In this document: one piece after another, positions 43,534-52,668 of the stretch
Numbering within the stretch: position 1 is the first letter of the stretch
Layout of the letters: every line of letters starts with the position of its first letter
Assembly (NCBI RefSeq): GCF_945906775.1
Contig: NZ_CAMDRE010000001.1
Coordinates: 1-64,000, forward strand
DNA from: Citrobacter sp. Marseille-Q6884
GTDB lineage: Bacteria; Pseudomonadota; Gammaproteobacteria; Enterobacterales; Enterobacteriaceae
Reading direction: 5' to 3'
DNA: 64,000 nt
The notes under the pieces: model-generated
The model's database searches: none
The model's input: only the letters and a program-made list of their open reading frames with translations
Told to the model about the DNA's origin: nothing
Position numbers and translations under genes: made by a program

Positions 43534-43570
43534 TTTACCGGGCCAACGTAGAATATGTAAGCCCGGTAAA
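43534..43570. repeat. REP-type inverted repeat between srlD and gutM
   Basis: TTTACCGGGC (43534-43543) and GCCCGGTAAA (43561-43570) with flanking GC/GC extension, in the intraoperonic gap. It may limit expression of the regulators downstream. Confidence 0.65.
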
Positions 43571-43610
43571 TGCAGTGCGACCCGGAATCTAAACCGATAA
43601 GGAGCACATT

Positions 43611-43970
43611 ATGGTTTCCGCACTGATTACCGTCGCCGCGATCGCCTGGTGCCTGCAACTGGCGCTCGGTGGCTGGCAAATATCCCGCTTTAACCGGGCG
43701 TTTGATCAACTCTGTCAGCGAGGTCGGGTTGGCGTGGGTCGTTCCGGCGGACATTTTAAACCACGTGTGGTCGTCGCCATCGCACTGGATGAGCAGTTGC
43801 GGGTTACAGATACATTATTTATGAAAGGTCTTACTGTATTCGCCAGACCACGCAAAATTGCCACGATAATGGGCAAACATCTTGATGATTTACAGCCTGA
43901 TGTGATCTTTCCCCATGATCCGTTATCACAGAATGCACTATCATTGGCGCTTAAACTGAAATATGGGTAA
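43611..43970 (+). CDS. gutM: glucitol operon activator GutM (SrlM)
   Basis: 119-residue activator of the srl operon with an N-terminal hydrophobic segment (about 4-24) and a basic region (GRVGVGRSGGHFKPRVVVAIAL). No classical HTH that I can see; the family is defined mainly by this locus. AAGGAG lies before the ATG. Confidence 0.9.
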   Translation: MVSALITVAAIAWCLQLALGGWQISRFNRAFDQLCQRGRVGVGRSGGHFKPRVVVAIALDEQLRVTDTLFMKGLTVFARPRKIATIMGKHLDDLQPDVIFPHDPLSQNALSLALKLKYG

Positions 43971-44016
43971 TTTCGTTGTGAATGCTAATAGCTTGCGAAA
44001 TTATCATTTTGCAACC

Positions 44017-44144
<128 letters not shown>

Positions 44145-44165
44145 TAAGTCAGGGTAATCACGCCT

Positions 44166-44939
44166 ATGAAACCTCGTCAGCGTCAGGCTGCCATACTGGA
44201 GCATCTACAAAAGCAGGGAAAATGCTCGGTTGAAGAACTGGCCCACTACTTTGATACCACCGGCACAACTATTCGCAAAGACCTGGTCATTCTGGAAAAT
44301 GCCGGAACCGTCATTCGTACCTATGGTGGCGTGGTATTAAATAAGGACGAATCCGACCCGCCAATCGATCACAAGACGCTCATTAATACGCATAAAAAAG
44401 AGCAGATTGCCGAAGCCGCCGTCCGTTACATCCACGATGGAGACTCCATTATTCTGGATGCAGGCAGCACTGTATTGCAGATGGTGCCGATGCTCACCCG
44501 CTTTAGCAACATCACCGTCATGACCAACAGTCTGCACATTGTTAATGCCCTTTCTGAGCTGGACAACGAGCAAACCATCCTGATGCCCGGCGGAACCTTT
44601 CGCAAAAAATCTGCGTCATTTCATGGTCAACTGGCAGAAAACGCCTTTGAGCAGTTCAGCTTTGATAAACTCTTCATGGGCACCGACGGTATTGACCTCA
44701 ATGCCGGCGTGACCACCTTTAATGAGGTGTTTAGCGTCAGTAAAGCGATGTGCAATGCCGCTCGCGAAGTGATTCTAATGGCTGACTCATCAAAATTCGG
44801 GCGCAAAAGCCCCAATGTTGTGTGCAGTCTGGAAAGCGTCGACAAACTGATTACCGACACGGGTATCGACCCCGCGTTTCGTCAGGCGCTGGAAGCAAAA
44901 GGGATTGAAGTGATCATAACCGGAGAAACTCATGAGTGA
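44166..44939 (+). CDS. srlR: glucitol operon repressor SrlR (GutR)
   Basis: DeoR-family repressor, 257 residues. HTH in MKPRQRQAAILEHLQKQG then CSVEELAHYFDTTGTTIRKD (about 1-45); the sugar-phosphate-binding domain includes DGDSIILDAGSTVLQM near 96 and FMGTDGIDLNAG. Represses srl in the absence of glucitol. Its 3' end overlaps gutQ by 8 nt. Separated from gutM by the ERIC element. Confidence 0.95.
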   Translation: MKPRQRQAAILEHLQKQGKCSVEELAHYFDTTGTTIRKDLVILENAGTVIRTYGGVVLNKDESDPPIDHKTLINTHKKEQIAEAAVRYIHDGDSIILDAGSTVLQMVPMLTRFSNITVMTNSLHIVNALSELDNEQTILMPGGTFRKKSASFHGQLAENAFEQFSFDKLFMGTDGIDLNAGVTTFNEVFSVSKAMCNAAREVILMADSSKFGRKSPNVVCSLESVDKLITDTGIDPAFRQALEAKGIEVIITGETHE

Positions 44940-45897
44940 TGCACTACTGAATGCGGGCCGTCAGACGTTAATGCTGGAGTTGCAGGAAGCCAGCCGATTG
45001 CCAGAACGCCTGGGCGATGATTTTGTCCGCGCCGCCAATACGATCATCCACTGCGAAGGCAAAGTGATTGTCTCGGGTATTGGCAAGTCAGGTCATATTG
45101 GCAAAAAAATCGCCGCGACGCTCGCCAGTACCGGCACCCCGGCTTTTTTTGTGCATCCCGCCGAAGCGCTGCATGGCGACTTGGGGATGATCGAAAGCCG
45201 CGATGTAATGCTGTTTATCTCTTACTCCGGGGGAGCAAAAGAGCTGGATCTCATCATTCCGCGTCTGGAAGACAAATCTGTCGCCCTGCTGGCGATGACC
45301 GGCAAGCCCACCTCACCATTAGGCCTGGCCGCCAAAGCCGTGCTGGACATTTCTGTGGAGCGCGAAGCCTGTCCGATGCGTCTGGCGCCAACCTCCAGCA
45401 CCGTTAACACGCTGATGATGGGCGACGCGCTGGCCATCGCCGTAATGCAGGCGCGCGGCTTTAATGAAGAAGATTTTGCACGTTCTCATCCGGCCGGTGC
45501 GCTGGGCGCACGTCTGCTGAATAAGGTTCACCACCTGATGCGCCGTGACGATGCCGTACCGCAGGTGACACTCACCACCAGCGTCATGGACGCGATGCTG
45601 GAACTCAGCCGAACGGGACTTGGCCTGGTGGCGGTCTGCGACAACGAGTCACTGGTGAAAGGCGTCTTCACTGACGGCGACCTGCGTCGCTGGCTGGTTG
45701 GCGGCGGCGCGCTCACCACTCCGGTTAGCGATGCGATGACCCCTAATGGCGTCACGTTGCAGGCACAAAGCCGCGCGATTGACGCCAAAGAGATCCTGAT
45801 GAAGCGCAAAATCACCGCGGCACCTGTCGTGGATGAAAACGGCAAACTCACCGGCGCTATCAACCTGCAGGATTTCTATCAGGCCGGCATTCTCTAA
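44932..45897 (+). CDS. gutQ: arabinose-5-phosphate isomerase GutQ
   Basis: Interconverts ribulose-5-phosphate and arabinose-5-phosphate (KDO precursor), 321 residues: SIS domain (about 30-170; GIGKSGHIGKKIAATLASTG and SYSGGAKEL) and two CBS domains (205-320). Paralogue of KdsD. Starts inside srlR; its stop overlaps the norR stop by 4 nt. Confidence 0.96.
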   Translation: MSDALLNAGRQTLMLELQEASRLPERLGDDFVRAANTIIHCEGKVIVSGIGKSGHIGKKIAATLASTGTPAFFVHPAEALHGDLGMIESRDVMLFISYSGGAKELDLIIPRLEDKSVALLAMTGKPTSPLGLAAKAVLDISVEREACPMRLAPTSSTVNTLMMGDALAIAVMQARGFNEEDFARSHPAGALGARLLNKVHHLMRRDDAVPQVTLTTSVMDAMLELSRTGLGLVAVCDNESLVKGVFTDGDLRRWLVGGGALTTPVSDAMTPNGVTLQAQSRAIDAKEILMKRKITAAPVVDENGKLTGAINLQDFYQAGIL

Positions 45898-47411
45898 TCC
45901 TTCAGCCCCAGACGTTTCGCCAGCCGGTGCAGGTTGGCGACGTCAGTTTCCAGCGCCCGCGCACTGGCTGCCCAGCTGTGATTGTGTTGTGCCAGCGCCC
46001 GGCGGATCATCTCCCGTTGGAAGGATTCCGTGGCCTCACGCAGGTTGTGATGTTGGGGGATATCCGCAATAACGTCCGTTTGCGGTAAATGCGCATCGTC
46101 CTGCAGGGCAAAATGCTGCGCCTCCAGCACCACTTCATCGCCTGCCCTGGTGGCTCTTGCCAGCACTACCGCGCGATGAATCGCATGCTCCAGTTCACGC
46201 ACGTTTCCCGGCCAACCGTAGCTCAACAGATGACGACGTGCGCCAGGGCTTAGCACCACGCGGGAAAGCCCCAGTCTCAGTCGGCACTGTTCACAAAAAT
46301 ATCCGGCCAGCAAAACCACATCGTCACCACGCTCACGCAGCGGCGGCACAGAAAGCGGAAAAACGCTCAGACGATGGAACAAATCGGCACGGAAGTTCCC
46401 GGCCAGCACCTCTTCACGCAAATCGCGGTTGGTGGCCGCCAGCACACGGACGTCCACGCGCAGACTGCGATCGTCCCCGACACGTTGGATATCCCCATAC
46501 TGCAACACGCGCAGCAGTTTAGCCTGCAACGCCAGTGAAAGCTCGCCAATCTCGTCCAGAAACAGGGTACCGTTGTCCGCCATTTCAAACTTGCCGCTAC
46601 GATTGCTGATAGCCCCGGTAAATGCCCCTTTCACATGACCAAACAGTTCGCTTTCCGCCACGCTTTCCGGCAGCGCGGCGCAGTTCAGGTATACGAGGGG
46701 ATTCACCGCTCGCGGCGAGCCTTCATGGATAGCTTTTGCCACCAGCTCTTTGCCGGTTCCCGTTTCGCCGCTAATCAGCACGTTGAGATCGGAGCCCGCC
46801 ACAATCTCAATCTCTTTTTTCAGCTGCGTCATATTGGGCGACAAGCCAATCATCTGCGTTTCTGTTATCTGCTCAAAGGCGGTGGATGAACCAAGCAGCA
46901 TATTCTGACTTTCCAGTTGTTCAATCAGGAGCGCATTACTCAGGGCGCCCGCCGCCAGCGCGGCAATCAGGCGGAGTTCTTCATCGCTGAACACATCGAA
47001 CTGGTCAGGCTCCATACCATCCAGCGTTAGCGCCCCAATCAGGTTTTGCCCGGCAAACAGTGGCAACCCGATGCAGGCGTGCACCTTCAGGCTCTCCTGT
47101 CCCGGGATCAGCCCGTCATAAGGATCGGGTAAATCGCTGTCGGCAGGGAAACGCACCACATCCCCGGCACGGGCAATCGCTTCCAGACGCGGATGCCCCT
47201 CCAGCGTAAAGCGTCGTCCAAGAACGTCCTGTGCCAGCCCATCTATCGCCAGCGGAATAAATTGTCGGGACTCGTAGCGCAGCAGTGCTGAAGCGTCACA
47301 CTCCAGCACCTGACGCAACGTGGTGATCAGGCGTTGAAAACGGTCCTGATGTCCAATACCGCTTTGTAATTCAATGGCGATTCCCGCCAGGACATCAACT
47401 GAAAAGCTCAT
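45894..47411 (-). CDS. norR: NO-responsive activator NorR
   Basis: Sigma-54 activator of norVW with three domains, 505 residues: N-terminal GAF (about 1-170) with non-haem iron ligands including Cys113 in the SLKVHACIGLP segment; AAA+ core with ISGETGTGKELVAKAI (Walker A, near 209), GAFTGA, and LFLDEIGEL (Walker B); C-terminal Fis HTH (SWAASARALETDVANLHRLA). The start at 47411 gives MSFSVDV; a longer frame adds ten residues. The gene runs opposite to norV across the shared site region. Confidence 0.96.
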   Translation of the reverse strand: MSFSVDVLAGIAIELQSGIGHQDRFQRLITTLRQVLECDASALLRYESRQFIPLAIDGLAQDVLGRRFTLEGHPRLEAIARAGDVVRFPADSDLPDPYDGLIPGQESLKVHACIGLPLFAGQNLIGALTLDGMEPDQFDVFSDEELRLIAALAAGALSNALLIEQLESQNMLLGSSTAFEQITETQMIGLSPNMTQLKKEIEIVAGSDLNVLISGETGTGKELVAKAIHEGSPRAVNPLVYLNCAALPESVAESELFGHVKGAFTGAISNRSGKFEMADNGTLFLDEIGELSLALQAKLLRVLQYGDIQRVGDDRSLRVDVRVLAATNRDLREEVLAGNFRADLFHRLSVFPLSVPPLRERGDDVVLLAGYFCEQCRLRLGLSRVVLSPGARRHLLSYGWPGNVRELEHAIHRAVVLARATRAGDEVVLEAQHFALQDDAHLPQTDVIADIPQHHNLREATESFQREMIRRALAQHNHSWAASARALETDVANLHRLAKRLGLKD

Positions 47412-47423
47412 CGCTACCTCATG

Positions 47424-47479
47424 GTCATTTTGACAATGCATATTGTCATATTGACTATAAACATCATAGTCATTTTGAC
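47424..47479. promoter_or_regulatory. three NorR enhancer sites
   Basis: GT-N7-AC in the form GTCATTTTGAC at 47424-47434, GTCATATTGAC at 47445-47455 and GTCATTTTGAC at 47469-47479, with start-to-start steps of 21 and 24 bp. Three such sites are needed for NorR hexamer assembly in E. coli. They lie between the divergent norR and norV. Confidence 0.85.
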
Positions 47480-47533
47480 TACCACTTAATGAGCAAATAA
47501 ATTAAAAACCATATATATCAATTAGATAAAAGG

Positions 47534-47550
47534 TTGGCACACAACCTGCA
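47534..47550 (+). promoter_or_regulatory. sigma-54 promoter of norVW
   Basis: TTGGCACACAACCTGCA has the -24 GG and -12 GC dinucleotides 12 bp apart, matching the sigma-54 consensus (one change in the TTGC half). It sits about 55 bp after the last NorR site and 50 bp before the norV start. Confidence 0.85.
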
Positions 47551-47600
47551 ATAAGCAAAATATCTTTTTGAGAAACGCTGAATTAATTATTGAGGTTGCT

Positions 47601-49049
47601 ATGTCTATTCTGGTTAAAAATAACATTCATTGGGTTGGCCAACGTGACTGGGAAGTCCGTGATTTCCACGGAACCGAATACAAAACGCTGCGCGGCAGCA
47701 GCTATAACAGCTATCTTATCCGTGAAGAAAAGAATGTCCTGATCGACACAGTAGACCACAAGTTTAGTCGTGAATTCGTGCAGAATCTGCGCAGTGAAAT
47801 TGACCTGGCGGATATTGACTACATCATCATTAACCATGCAGAAGAAGACCATGCTGGTGCGCTGACCGAGCTGATGTCCTGCATTCCCGATACCCCTATT
47901 TACTGCACCAATAACGCCATTGATTCCATTAACGGGCATCATCATCACCCGGAATGGAACTTCAACGTGGTGAAAACCGGCGACTCACTGGATATCGGTA
48001 ACGGCAAGCAGCTGATCTTCGTGGAAACCCCGATGCTGCACTGGCCGGACAGCATGATGACCTACATGACCGGCGATGCGGTGCTGTTCAGTAACGACGC
48101 CTTCGGTCAGCACTACTGCGACGAACGCCTGTTCAATGACGAAGTTGACCAGACCGAACTGTTCGAACAGTGCCAGCGTTACTACGCCAACATCCTGACC
48201 CCGTTCAGCCGCCTGGTGACGCCGAAAATCACCGAAATTCTCGGCTTCAATTTGCCGGTCGATATGATTGCGACCTCACACGGTGTGGTATGGCGCGACA
48301 ACCCGACGCAGATCGTTGAGATGTACCTGAAATGGGCGGCGGATTATCAGGAAGACCGCATCACAATTTTCTACGACACCATGTCCAATAACACCCGCAT
48401 GATGGCCGATGCGATTGCTCAGGGTATCAACGAAGTTGACCCAAACGTGGCGGTGAAAATCTTTAACGTCGCCCGCAGCGATAAAAACGAGGTGCTGACA
48501 AACGTCTTCCGTTCTAAAGGGGTACTGGTCGGCACCTCCACGATGAATAACGTGATGATGCCGAAAATCGCGGGTCTGGTGGAAGAAATGACCGGTCTGC
48601 GTTTTCGTAACAAACGCGCCAGCGCATTTGGTTCACACGGCTGGAGCGGCGGTGCAGTAGATCGTCTGTCTACCCGTCTGCAGGACGCGGGCTTTGAGAT
48701 GTCGCTGAGCCTGAAAGCGAAATGGCGCCCGGATCTGGACGCACTGGAATTGTGCCGCCAGCACGGCCGCGAAATCGCACGTCAGTGGGCGCTCGCTCCG
48801 CTGCCAGAAACCCACGTAAAGACCGCACCGCAGGAAGACGCGTGCGCCTGTGCCGCCGCGGCTGCCGCTGACCTCGGTCCTTGCATGCAGTGCAGCGTTT
48901 GCCAGTGGATCTACGATCCCGCTAAAGGCGAGCCGCTGCAGGATGTTGCACCGGGTACGCCATGGAGCGACGTGCCGGATAACTTCCTGTGCCCGGAATG
49001 TTCATTAGGTAAAGACGTCTTCGACGTACTGGCAACGGAGGCAAAATGA
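47601..49049 (+). CDS. norV: flavorubredoxin NorV
   Basis: NO reductase for anaerobic detoxification, 482 residues. Metallo-beta-lactamase-like diiron domain (HAEEDHAG near 79; D and H ligands following), flavodoxin domain (IFYDTMSNNTRMMADAIAQG near 256), and C-terminal rubredoxin with CSVCQWIYDP and CPECSLGKD (two CxxC motifs). The start at 47601 (MSILVKNN) has GAGG nearby; the longer frame to 47568 overlaps the promoter. Linker near residue 410 is Ala/Cys-rich (DACACAAAAAAD) and differs from E. coli. Confidence 0.96.
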   Translation: MSILVKNNIHWVGQRDWEVRDFHGTEYKTLRGSSYNSYLIREEKNVLIDTVDHKFSREFVQNLRSEIDLADIDYIIINHAEEDHAGALTELMSCIPDTPIYCTNNAIDSINGHHHHPEWNFNVVKTGDSLDIGNGKQLIFVETPMLHWPDSMMTYMTGDAVLFSNDAFGQHYCDERLFNDEVDQTELFEQCQRYYANILTPFSRLVTPKITEILGFNLPVDMIATSHGVVWRDNPTQIVEMYLKWAADYQEDRITIFYDTMSNNTRMMADAIAQGINEVDPNVAVKIFNVARSDKNEVLTNVFRSKGVLVGTSTMNNVMMPKIAGLVEEMTGLRFRNKRASAFGSHGWSGGAVDRLSTRLQDAGFEMSLSLKAKWRPDLDALELCRQHGREIARQWALAPLPETHVKTAPQEDACACAAAAAADLGPCMQCSVCQWIYDPAKGEPLQDVAPGTPWSDVPDNFLCPECSLGKDVFDVLATEAK

Positions 49050-50179
49050 GCCGCGGAATTGTCATTATTGGTTCGGGCTTCGCCGCCCGACAGTTAGTTA
49101 AAAATATCCGCAAACAGGATGCAGCGGTTCCGCTGACCCTGATTGCCGCTGACAGCATGGATGAGTACAACAAGCCCGATCTCAGCCACGTTATCAGCCA
49201 GGCGCAGCGTGCCGACGACCTCACCCGCCAGTCGGCGGGGGAGTTTGCCGAACAGTTTAACTTACGCCTGTTCCCACACACCTGGGTGACCGATATCGAT
49301 GCTGATATGCACGTCGTGAAAAGCCAGGACAAGCAGTGGCAGTACGACAAACTGGTTCTGGCTACGGGGGCTTCGGCCTTTGTGCCCCCAGTTGCCGGAC
49401 GTGAGTTAATGCTTACTCTGAATAGTCAGCAGGAGTATCGCGCCTGTGAAACCCAGCTTCGTGACGCACAGCGCGTGCTGATCGTCGGCGGGGGACTGAT
49501 TGGTAGTGAGCTGGCAATGGATTTTTGCCGCGCGGGCAAAGCGGTGACGCTTATTGATAACGCCGCCAGTATTCTGGCCTCGTTAATGCCGCCAGAAGTC
49601 AGCAGCCGCTTGCAGCATCGTTTGACCGATAGCGGTGTACATCTGTTGCTGAAGTCCCAGTTACAAGGGCTGGAGAAAACAGAATCCGGTATTCGCGCCA
49701 CGCTTGATCGTCATCGCAGCGTCGAGGTGGATGCGGTGATCGCCGCAACCGGCCTGCGCCCGGAAACGGCTCTGGCGCGACGCGCTGGGGTGAACATCAA
49801 TCGCGGCGTTTGCGTCAACAGCTATCTGCAAACCAGCCACCCGGATATCTACGCGCTCGGTGACTGTGCGGAAATCAATGGTCAGGTTTTGCCGTTCCTG
49901 CAGCCGATTCAGTTGAGTGCCATGTACCTGGCGAAAAATCTGCTCGGCGGCAACACCCCGCTGAAGCTGCCCGCCATGCTGGTAAAAGTCAAAACGCCTG
50001 AGCTGCCATTACATCTGGCCGGGGAAACCCAGCGCCGGGATCTGAACTGGCACATTGCGACCGAAGCTGAAGGGATGGTTGCCAGGGGCATGAACAACGA
50101 AGGCCAATTGTGTGCCTTCGTCGTCAGTGAAGATCGCATGAAAGAGGCCTTTGCGCTGCTGAAAACGCTGCCCGTCTAA
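49046..50179 (+). CDS. norW: NADH:flavorubredoxin reductase NorW
   Basis: FAD/NADH reductase passing electrons to the NorV rubredoxin, 377 residues. N-terminal FAD motif GIVIIGSGFAARQLVK (near 3), central NAD motif VLIVGGGLIGSELAMDF (near 143), and IYALGDCAEINGQ near 270. Its ATG overlaps the norV stop (ATGA). Ends in a strong terminator. Confidence 0.95.
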   Translation: MSRGIVIIGSGFAARQLVKNIRKQDAAVPLTLIAADSMDEYNKPDLSHVISQAQRADDLTRQSAGEFAEQFNLRLFPHTWVTDIDADMHVVKSQDKQWQYDKLVLATGASAFVPPVAGRELMLTLNSQQEYRACETQLRDAQRVLIVGGGLIGSELAMDFCRAGKAVTLIDNAASILASLMPPEVSSRLQHRLTDSGVHLLLKSQLQGLEKTESGIRATLDRHRSVEVDAVIAATGLRPETALARRAGVNINRGVCVNSYLQTSHPDIYALGDCAEINGQVLPFLQPIQLSAMYLAKNLLGGNTPLKLPAMLVKVKTPELPLHLAGETQRRDLNWHIATEAEGMVARGMNNEGQLCAFVVSEDRMKEAFALLKTLPV

Positions 50180-50187
50180 GTTCGTGG

Positions 50188-50221
50188 TGCCGGATAAAAC
50201 GCTTTGCGTCGCCCCCCGGCA
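50188..50221. repeat. REP element after norW
   Basis: TGCCGGATAA (from 50188) and CCCCGGCA (ending 50221) form a REP hairpin, 9 nt after the norW stop. Confidence 0.65.
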
Positions 50222-50299
50222 ATACGACGACTGATTTATTAACCTCACGCACACGGATGTGTGTTGCCACCTGTCGGTATGCCCCGACCTGTTTGACTT

Positions 50300-50326
50300 G
50301 CCCCGCCAGTCCCGGGGCTTTTTTTT
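50300..50326 (+). terminator. norVW Rho-independent terminator
   Basis: GCCCCG (50300-50305) and CGGGGC (50313-50318) with a 7-nt loop, followed by eight T. It also reaches the hypF stop, on the opposite strand. Confidence 0.9.
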
Positions 50327-52565
50327 ATTTTTGCGTAAGCGCCCGCGCGGCAGCGATAACCCCCTGCCCCAACGATAATCCGCCATCTCCTGCCGGTAAC
50401 CGCTGCGGGAACAGCAACGTAAAATCAGCCAGATAACAGGCCAGGCGCGACGACAGCAGACGGTTATGCATCACGCCGCCACTGAATGCCAGCGTCGTAA
50501 TCCCCCGCGATACCGCCTGCTCACGCATCAGCGAGGCAAAGCCATGCGCCAGCGCATCATGGAAAGCCCATGCGCGTTCGGCAGGGGTCCCTTGCCAGTT
50601 CAGCCACTGCTGCCAGAAAACAGCCAAATCCAGCTGGTTGCGGGTCACCGGCAGCGTCACCGGATGCTCAACACCCGCGCATTGTGAAGCCAGCGCCTCC
50701 AGAGTACAGGCGGCCTCCCCTTCATAACTCAGCGACACCGGCGCGCAATCAAGCGCTGCAGCAACGGCATCAAACAACCGTCCGCACGAGGACGCCAGCG
50801 GTGCGTTGATCCCCCGTTCAATAGCCCGTGACAACACGCTCCAGTTTTGTTGTTGCAGCGCCGCCGTTTCCGGGTAACCCTGCCAGTCAGGAACAAAACG
50901 CAGACACTGTGCCAACAGATTACGCCACGGCTGTTTTGCCGCCAGATCACCGCCTACCAGCGCGACGGCCGGTAAGCCGCCAAGATGTTCGCATTCACAA
51001 TAATTGACCCGCAAACACTCCCCACCCCACAACGCGCCGTTTTCACCCATGCCGATACCGTCCAGCGTCAACGCAATCACGTCTCCACCGTCGAGCGGCC
51101 AGCCGTGTTCAGCCAGACACGCGGCGGCGTGAGCATGATGATGCAGTACTGTTTCGATCGGTAAGTTCATCTCGCGGGCCCACTGGCTGGAAACGTAGCC
51201 AGGATGCGCATCGCAGACGATACGCTGCGGGGTGAAATCATAAATGTTCTGGATTAAACGCAGCGCATCACGCCACTGATGTTGAATACCATCGTCACTG
51301 AGATCGCCCAGATGCTGGCTGATAACGGCCTGCTCTCCCCGAATCAGGCAGAACGTGTTTTTCAGATCCGCCCCCAGGCACAGCATCGGCGGGACGTCGC
51401 GAAAACCGGGCGGCAGCGCCACCGCATCCGGCACATACCCCCTGGAGCGGCGCAGCATTTCCCCGCTTTCACGCACCACGGAATCATCCATACGCTGCAC
51501 GATCTCGCGGTTATGCAGCAGAAAACCGTCGGCAATCTCGTGCAAATCGTCCAGCGCCTGCGCATTAGTCACCGCAGGCGGCCTGCCGCTGAGGTTGCCG
51601 GAAGTCATCACCAGCGGGCCCTTCATTGCCTGTAACAGCAGATGTTGCAATGGGTTGGCGGGCAACATCACGCCGACTTCCGTTAACCCCGGCGCAATCC
51701 CTTCGCTCAGCGCAACCACATGCTGTTTATTCACCAGCACAATCGGTGCTGCCGGCGTTGTCAGTAAACGACGCGCACATTCCGGCAGTCCGTCATCACC
51801 GGGCAGCATCACCGCCAACGGTTTAGCCGGACGACGTTTGCGCGAACGAAGCAACGCGACAGCTTTGTCGTTGCGCGCATCGCAAACCAGATGAAATCCG
51901 CCAATCCCTTTGACGGCCACAATGCCGCCCGCTTTCAGCAATGTCACCGCAGCCTGCAACGCCGTTTCTTTTTCCGCCCGCACGTCTGCGCTGACCCACT
52001 CAAGATGCGGGCCACATTCCGGGCAGGCAACCGGCTGCGCATGGAAGCGACGGTCGTACGGATCACGATACTCTTTATCGCATTGTGGGCAGAGCGGGAA
52101 CGACGCCATCACGGTAAACGGACGGTCGTACGGCATGGCGCGAATAATCGTAAAGCGCGGGCCGCAGTGGGTGCAGTTGATAAAGGGATAACGATAGCGG
52201 CGTTCGCCAGGGGTGTTCATTTCAGCCAGACATTCGGGACAGGTAGCGGCATCGGGGACGATTTGTGTATTCATCGTGCCGCCCGCACTTTGGCGAATCG
52301 AGAAATCAGCAGGCTGCTGAGACCAGACAAACGGCTCGCTCTCGACGCTGTCAATTCGCGCTAACGGCGGGCAATGCTGATGCAGTTCGGTGATAAACAC
52401 CGCCGGATCTTCCAGTAGACGAACAACCACGCCGTCACCGTCGTTACAGACGTCGCCATGCAGATGCAGTCGCTGCGCCAGTTGCCAGACAAAGGGACGA
52501 AATCCGACGCCCTGCACTTTACCGCGAATACGCAGTTCTACGCCGGAGTGGTGGTGTATTGTCAT
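50325..52565 (-). CDS. hypF: carbamoyltransferase HypF
   Basis: Makes the CN ligands of [NiFe]-hydrogenases from carbamoyl phosphate, with HypE. 746 residues: acylphosphatase-like N-terminus (RGKVQGVGFRPFVWQLAQ), two zinc-finger pairs (CPECLAEMN and CTHCGPRF; CPQCDKEY and CPECGPHLE), YrdC-type domain, and a Kae1-like domain with HHHAHAAACL. It needs to act for the hydrogenase-3 of the hyc operon and others. It follows hydN, from which it is separated by a REP hairpin. Confidence 0.96.
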   Translation of the reverse strand: MTIHHHSGVELRIRGKVQGVGFRPFVWQLAQRLHLHGDVCNDGDGVVVRLLEDPAVFITELHQHCPPLARIDSVESEPFVWSQQPADFSIRQSAGGTMNTQIVPDAATCPECLAEMNTPGERRYRYPFINCTHCGPRFTIIRAMPYDRPFTVMASFPLCPQCDKEYRDPYDRRFHAQPVACPECGPHLEWVSADVRAEKETALQAAVTLLKAGGIVAVKGIGGFHLVCDARNDKAVALLRSRKRRPAKPLAVMLPGDDGLPECARRLLTTPAAPIVLVNKQHVVALSEGIAPGLTEVGVMLPANPLQHLLLQAMKGPLVMTSGNLSGRPPAVTNAQALDDLHEIADGFLLHNREIVQRMDDSVVRESGEMLRRSRGYVPDAVALPPGFRDVPPMLCLGADLKNTFCLIRGEQAVISQHLGDLSDDGIQHQWRDALRLIQNIYDFTPQRIVCDAHPGYVSSQWAREMNLPIETVLHHHAHAAACLAEHGWPLDGGDVIALTLDGIGMGENGALWGGECLRVNYCECEHLGGLPAVALVGGDLAAKQPWRNLLAQCLRFVPDWQGYPETAALQQQNWSVLSRAIERGINAPLASSCGRLFDAVAAALDCAPVSLSYEGEAACTLEALASQCAGVEHPVTLPVTRNQLDLAVFWQQWLNWQGTPAERAWAFHDALAHGFASLMREQAVSRGITTLAFSGGVMHNRLLSSRLACYLADFTLLFPQRLPAGDGGLSLGQGVIAAARALTQK

Positions 52566-52602
52566 GATAAATTCCCGCGGTTATGTTTCCCTGAAGTGGC
52601 CG

Positions 52603-52635
52603 TTTGCCGGATAAGCGAAGCCGCTATCCGGCAAA
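52603..52635. repeat. REP hairpin between hydN and hypF
   Basis: TTTGCCGGATA (52603-52613) and TATCCGGCAAA (52625-52635) make an 11-bp perfect stem with an 11-nt loop, in the intergenic gap of the hydN-hypF operon. Likely lowers downstream hypF expression or stabilises hydN mRNA. Confidence 0.75.
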
Positions 52636-52668
52636 ATAACCCCACTATTTTACGCGGATTATAGGGGA

